NCBI GenBank assembly: GCA_028693235.1
Contig: JAQUVW010000002.1
Span: 423,504-487,503 of the forward strand
Length of the DNA: 64,000 bases
Direction: 5' to 3'
Source of the DNA: Candidatus Gastranaerophilales bacterium
GTDB taxonomy: Bacteria > Cyanobacteriota > Vampirovibrionia > Gastranaerophilales > Gastranaerophilaceae
Part shown: piece after piece, positions 60,538-64,000 of the stretch
Position numbering within the stretch: the first letter of the stretch is position 1
How the letters are laid out: each line of letters opens with the position of its first letter
Notes under the pieces: model-generated
The model's database searches: none
What the model was told of the DNA's origin: nothing
What the model saw: the letters and a program-made list of their open reading frames with translations, nothing else
Program-made: the position numbers and the translations under genes

Positions 60538-62832
60538 ATGCTCAAAATTGATACATTAAAAAACGACGAAAGACTCTCAACCCAAGCCCTTATGGAAATA
60601 ATCTGGAAAGGCGTTGATGAGGGGCAGCATGATTTTGAGATAAATGCTTGTGGGCAACACAATATTGGCGGTTCTTTGTGGTCAAAAGATGGAAAGCCTT
60701 TAAATTTTTGTTTGACAAATCCCGGACAACGTGTAGGTTCAATGGGGGCAAAAGGTACTAATATTGTAGTTAAAGGGGCTGCTCCTGCGGATGTGGGTTG
60801 GCTAAATTCAGGTGCCGTAATTACTGTTTTAGGAGATTGCGGAGATACTACAGCTCATTGTGCTGCGAGCGGAAAAATCTTTGTTGACGGAAAAGTGGGA
60901 ACTCGCTCAGGTGCGTTGATGAAAAAAGACCCGAAATATCTTGCTCCTGAATTATGGGTCTTGAAAAATACAGGTTCGTTTTCATTTGAATTTATGGGCG
61001 GCGGTATAGCTGTTGTTTGCGGCATTGATTCTGAGGGGGTTGACTCTATTTTAGGTGATAGAGCTTGCACCGGAATGGTCGGCGGCGTTGTATATTTCAG
61101 AGGGCCTATTAAAAATATCTCGGATGATGTTTTTGTTCTTGAAATTGATGAAAAAGATGTAAAATTCTTAGAAAACGGGTTAAATGAATTTTTAAATAAA
61201 ATTAAAAAACCTGAATTGTTAAAAGAGCTTACTGATTTTTCAAAATGGCAAAAAATTATTGCTAAAACTTACGAAGAAAGACAGCAAACTCATGATATTT
61301 CGCTTCAAACATTCCGTGAAAATAAGTGGATGAAAGCCATCGGCGGTTCAATCTTTTCTGATTTGATGGAAGATAATTTTGAAATTTATGATTTGGTTCA
61401 AACTGATGAAAAAAGGTTAAAAATTCCTAAATGGAAGAATTACGCATATAGTGCTCCTTGTGAGTATAATTGCCCGATTAAAATTCCTACACAAAAAAGA
61501 TTTTCTTTGTTAAGAAGCGGCAAAATAAAAGAAGCGTTGGAGCTCGTTCTTGAGTATAGTCCATTCCCGGCAAGTGTTTGTGGTCAAGTTTGTCCTAACC
61601 TATGCTTGAATGATTGTTCAAGACAAAAAGTCGACACTCCGTTAGATGTGAAAATGCTCGGTAATCTTTCTAAAGATATAAAAGTTAAGCCATATACAAT
61701 TACTCAAAATAAAAAAATTGCTGTAATTGGTGCAGGAGTTGCCGGCATGTCGTGTGCATGGCAGTTGGCTAAAAAAGGCTATGAGGTCGAACTGTTTGAG
61801 CAAGATGATAAAATCGGCGGAAAATTATCTCAAGTAATTCCTGAAGATAGGCTAAATCAAGATATTTTGGACTCTGAAATTGAAAGATTTAAAAATACCG
61901 GCATACAAATTCATACAAATGCAAAAATTACAAAAGAAAATTTCGAAAATATTCAAGAATGCTACGATGCCATCGTGCTTGCAATAGGTGCTCATGGCTC
62001 AATTGTAATACCTTTTGAAGGGTTTGAAAAACTAAAAAAAGGTCTAAGTTTTTTGAAGAAATCAAAAAGAGGTCAAAAAATAGATTTAGGCGAAAAAGTT
62101 GTTGTAATTGGTGCCGGAAATGCTGCGATGGACGTTATTATCGAAGCCTATAAACAAGGTGCTAAAGAGGTGACTGCGATAGACATTCAGAAACCAAGTG
62201 CTTTTGCTAAAGAAATTGAACACGTAGAAAAACTGGGTGCAAAAATATTGTGGCCTTGTTTTACTCAAAAAATTACAGATGATGGCGTTGTTTTGAAAGA
62301 TGGTTCATTAATCGAGGCAGATAGCGTTATAATTTCCGTCGGCGATAGACCCGTTTTTGATTTCGTTGATAGAAATTACTTAGATGAAAAGTCAAAAATC
62401 AATATAAACGAATTTATGCAATGTGATTACAATAAAAAAGTCTTTGCAATTGGTGACAGTGTAAAGAGTGGACTATTTACAAATGCAATTGCAGATGGTA
62501 AAAATTGTGCAAAAAATGTTATAAGATTTTTAAATAAAGAAAAATTAGAAGAACAAATCACAAAGCAACTTATTCCTTCAACCAGGATTAAATCAGAATA
62601 TTATGAGTGCTATCAACCGACTTGTGACAACGAGCAAAATCGTTGTTTGAGTTGCGGATATTGTAGAGATTGTGGTTTATGTTTGAATAGTTGCCCTCAG
62701 AATGCTATTTCAAGAGTAGATTTGGGCGATGGAAAGTTTGAATACAGAAGTGATGACTCCAAATGTATCGGTTGCGGGATTTGTGAGGGGTTGTGCCCTT
62801 GCGGAATTTGGGAAATGAAATATAACTTATAA
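60538..62832 (+). CDS. Glutamate synthase: GXGXG domain fused to GltD-like reductase and ferredoxin
   Basis: 764 residues in three parts. About 20-230: GltB-type GXGXG beta-helix (GQRVGSMGAKGTNI, GDCGDTTAHCAASGKIFV). About 300-680: GltD-like reductase with N-terminal cysteines (APCEYNCPIKIPTQ, CGQVCPNLCLNDCSR), FAD site IAVIGAGVAGMSCAW and NAD(P) site VVVIGAGNAAMD. About 700-764: two [4Fe-4S] motifs (CGYCRDCGLCLNSCP, CIGCGICEGLCPCG). It joins the last domain of the synthase to the electron-supplying subunit. 12 bases after the preceding gene. Confidence 0.9.
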   Translation: MLKIDTLKNDERLSTQALMEIIWKGVDEGQHDFEINACGQHNIGGSLWSKDGKPLNFCLTNPGQRVGSMGAKGTNIVVKGAAPADVGWLNSGAVITVLGDCGDTTAHCAASGKIFVDGKVGTRSGALMKKDPKYLAPELWVLKNTGSFSFEFMGGGIAVVCGIDSEGVDSILGDRACTGMVGGVVYFRGPIKNISDDVFVLEIDEKDVKFLENGLNEFLNKIKKPELLKELTDFSKWQKIIAKTYEERQQTHDISLQTFRENKWMKAIGGSIFSDLMEDNFEIYDLVQTDEKRLKIPKWKNYAYSAPCEYNCPIKIPTQKRFSLLRSGKIKEALELVLEYSPFPASVCGQVCPNLCLNDCSRQKVDTPLDVKMLGNLSKDIKVKPYTITQNKKIAVIGAGVAGMSCAWQLAKKGYEVELFEQDDKIGGKLSQVIPEDRLNQDILDSEIERFKNTGIQIHTNAKITKENFENIQECYDAIVLAIGAHGSIVIPFEGFEKLKKGLSFLKKSKRGQKIDLGEKVVVIGAGNAAMDVIIEAYKQGAKEVTAIDIQKPSAFAKEIEHVEKLGAKILWPCFTQKITDDGVVLKDGSLIEADSVIISVGDRPVFDFVDRNYLDEKSKININEFMQCDYNKKVFAIGDSVKSGLFTNAIADGKNCAKNVIRFLNKEKLEEQITKQLIPSTRIKSEYYECYQPTCDNEQNRCLSCGYCRDCGLCLNSCPQNAISRVDLGDGKFEYRSDDSKCIGCGICEGLCPCGIWEMKYNL

Positions 62833-62861
62833 AGTCATATATTTTTCTTAGAGTTAGAGAT

Positions 62862-62958
62862 GTGAAGAAGTACAAACTTCTTAACGGTACAATCGAAGTC
62901 GGTGCTGATATGGAAAAACGTAGGGGCAATTGTCGGCGAAGATACTCCAAAACTGTAA
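62862..62958 (+). pseudogene. Possible frameshifted coding remnant
   Basis: GTG-led frame KKYKLLNGTIEVGADMEK breaks, and the +1 frame continues VGAIVGEDTPKL and stops. One missing base near 62915 would join them into a smooth protein end. The parent family is not recognised. Could be chance. Confidence 0.3.
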
Positions 62959-62975
62959 AAAATAAATATTTTTAA

Positions 62976-63013
62976 AACGGTAATCACTCGAATTTTGAAT
63001 GGTTGCCGTTTTT
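62976..63013 (+). terminator. Terminator of the glutamate synthase operon
   Basis: AACGGTAATCACTC / GAATGGTTGCCGTT, 13 of 14 positions paired (two G-T), 7-base loop, then TTT and a T-rich tail. It also lies at the end of the converging gene. Confidence 0.7.
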
Positions 63014-63032
63014 GTTTGTTTTATTTATTCTT

Positions 63033-63599
63033 TTACGGTTTTTTGTATCCGCATTTAGGGCAAACCCCGTTTTCGTTTAATGTAATACCGCATAGTGGAC
63101 AACGGTCAATCGTTTTTGTCGGTTTGAAATCTTCAGTTGCAGCATTTACACCGCTGGTAAAGGTGATTTTGGAAATATTTAATTTATCTTTCAATAAATC
63201 ATATACTATTTTAATCATTCCTTCTACCGTCATTGTTTCTTTTGTCACAACAAGTCTACAATCCGGGTATGCTGTTGCAAGTTCGGTTTTAAAAGCTGGT
63301 CCTTTCATTTGGTTTGTAGGAGCTCCGTCCTTAATTCCTTGATTTTCATATACGGCCAAAATGGCAGGTAGAAGCGGGTCGTCTTCTCTTAAAATTAATG
63401 CGTGGTCAAAGTTTTTTAAGACAGCCCAAGCCGTTTTTTGAATTTCATTGCAAGGGAAAACCATGTTTACACCAGAGTTAATTGAGTCCTCGACTTCAAT
63501 AGTTAGTACGCCTGTGTGCCCGTGCAAGTATTGAGCTTCACCTTTGAATCCGTAAAATCTGTGTGCGTATTGCAAGTCCAAAGTTGTAATTGATTTCAT
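63033..63599 (-). CDS. 6-pyruvoyl-tetrahydropterin synthase/QueD-like protein with C-terminal zinc ribbon
   Basis: 188 residues. About 1-150 is the PTPS/QueD fold with zinc ligands in LQYAHRFYG and YLHGHTG, FDHALIL, and VVTKETMTVEGM. In QueD and PTPS a catalytic Cys sits four residues before HGH; here it is Ala (AQYLHGH). After residue 160 a zinc ribbon, CPLCGITLNENGVCPKCG, is appended. It may act on a different pterin or be non-catalytic. AAGGAGAAAAT precedes the ATG. No other queuosine or folate genes nearby. Confidence 0.75.
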   Translation of the reverse strand: MKSITTLDLQYAHRFYGFKGEAQYLHGHTGVLTIEVEDSINSGVNMVFPCNEIQKTAWAVLKNFDHALILREDDPLLPAILAVYENQGIKDGAPTNQMKGPAFKTELATAYPDCRLVVTKETMTVEGMIKIVYDLLKDKLNISKITFTSGVNAATEDFKPTKTIDRCPLCGITLNENGVCPKCGYKKP

Positions 63600-63858
63600 A
63601 ATTTTCTCCTTTCAAAGTAAAAAATTGTGATGCCTTCATTAAGCAAATTAATAATACAAATTTTTTCTATATAAAACAAGAAAGGTTGAGAAACTGTAAC
63701 AATCTAAAATTAACAATTAAAAAATCGGAAAATAATTCTTATAATATGTTAAAAATTATTAAAGGAATTCTGATGATTTTACCCTAAAATTAAACATGTA
63801 TGCTTATTATACCGATGTTATTAATATAAAAAATAAAATTAATTAAAGGGAATAAGTT

Positions 63859-64000
63859 ATGTGGATTGATTTGCTGTTAAAACTCGCAGGTAGCGGGAAA
63901 GCAACAAATAGCGGAATTAAACAAGAAGATATAGACAAGCTGAAAGAAGCACAAGAGCAAGGAATCTTGGGTGCATCTATTTTTTCACAAGACATTTCGT
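63859..64000 (+). CDS. Start of an unidentified gene (partial)
   Basis: ATG at 63859 with AAAGGGA upstream; 47 codons are open to the window edge. MWIDLLLKLAGSGKA then polar SGIKQEDIDKLKEAQEQG. Family not recognised from this fragment. Confidence 0.55.
   Translation, partial: MWIDLLLKLAGSGKATNSGIKQEDIDKLKEAQEQGILGASIFSQDIS

Overview
The window is AT-rich, almost fully coding, bacterial chromosomal DNA. A diderm envelope is shown by an Omp85/BamA with three POTRA domains, two TolC-family channels and periplasmic adaptor proteins. An anaerobic life is suggested by NAD-linked dihydroorotate dehydrogenase (PyrD/PyrK), ferredoxin-rich glutamate synthase and a [FeFe]-hydrogenase-like sensor. LL-diaminopimelate aminotransferase, the cyanobacterial-style three-POTRA Omp85, a pilin of the DVNG type and several proteins with a short N-terminal F-x-G motif point to non-photosynthetic cyanobacterial relatives (Melainabacteria/Vampirovibrionia, most likely gut Gastranaerophilales). 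This assignment is inference, about 0.7 sure. I see no insertion sequence, prophage, CRISPR array or rRNA.

Layout. 1-3.0 kb: end of a membrane protein, then the potassium uptake pair trkA-trkH. 3.06-4.3 kb: aroA. 4.3-5.1 kb: a scar where a pilin lacking its N-terminus abuts a small HTH gene. 5.2-14.7 kb (minus): a complete UMP operon pyrK-pyrD-pyrE-pyrB-pyrC-(pyrF-carA fusion)-carB with overlapping genes, preceded by a 13-codon leader ORF and an intrinsic terminator that look like an attenuator. 15-15.9 kb: SprA-like putative metalloprotease and rhodanese. 15.9-18.4 kb (minus): a hisA-hisI-hisE triple fusion plus hisD. 18.6-23.9 kb: small proteins, then bamA-tsaE-tsaB and a methyltransferase. 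23.9-26.7 kb (minus): comM and a TPR/HExxH protein. 26.8 kb: tRNA-Leu(CAA).

27.7-39.2 kb is a chemotaxis region. A soluble receptor that fuses ferredoxin and H-cluster-type domains to a methyl-accepting signalling hairpin is transcribed divergently from an 11-gene operon: inactive HD-GYP protein, FliN/CheC-like protein, TPR protein, cheY, two cheX-like genes, cheA, cheW, a membrane chemoreceptor, cheR, cheB. The shared intergenic region has a good promoter overlapped by a perfect inverted repeat. The genes form a full excitation and adaptation pathway probably tuned to redox state, H2 or a related gas.

39.3-44.6 kb: a TetR-regulated tripartite ABC-2 type exporter without an ATPase gene. 45-46.7 kb: cobO and, convergent to it, prs; prs is preceded by a ~280-nt strongly structured leader with its own promoter and terminator, a candidate riboswitch or ncRNA. 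47-52.8 kb: lineage-specific proteins, dapL, and a glycogen synthase with a membrane-segment-containing N-terminal extension. 52.8-57.4 kb: MarR-regulated EmrAB-type efflux with a divergent TolC. 57.8-62.8 kb: a split glutamate synthase in three genes (amidotransferase; ferredoxin + FMN synthase; GXGXG + GltD-like + ferredoxin). 63-64 kb: a PTPS/QueD-like protein with zinc ribbon and the start of an unidentified gene.

The most interesting items are the H-cluster chemoreceptor with its che operon, the prs leader RNA and the pyr leader attenuator.
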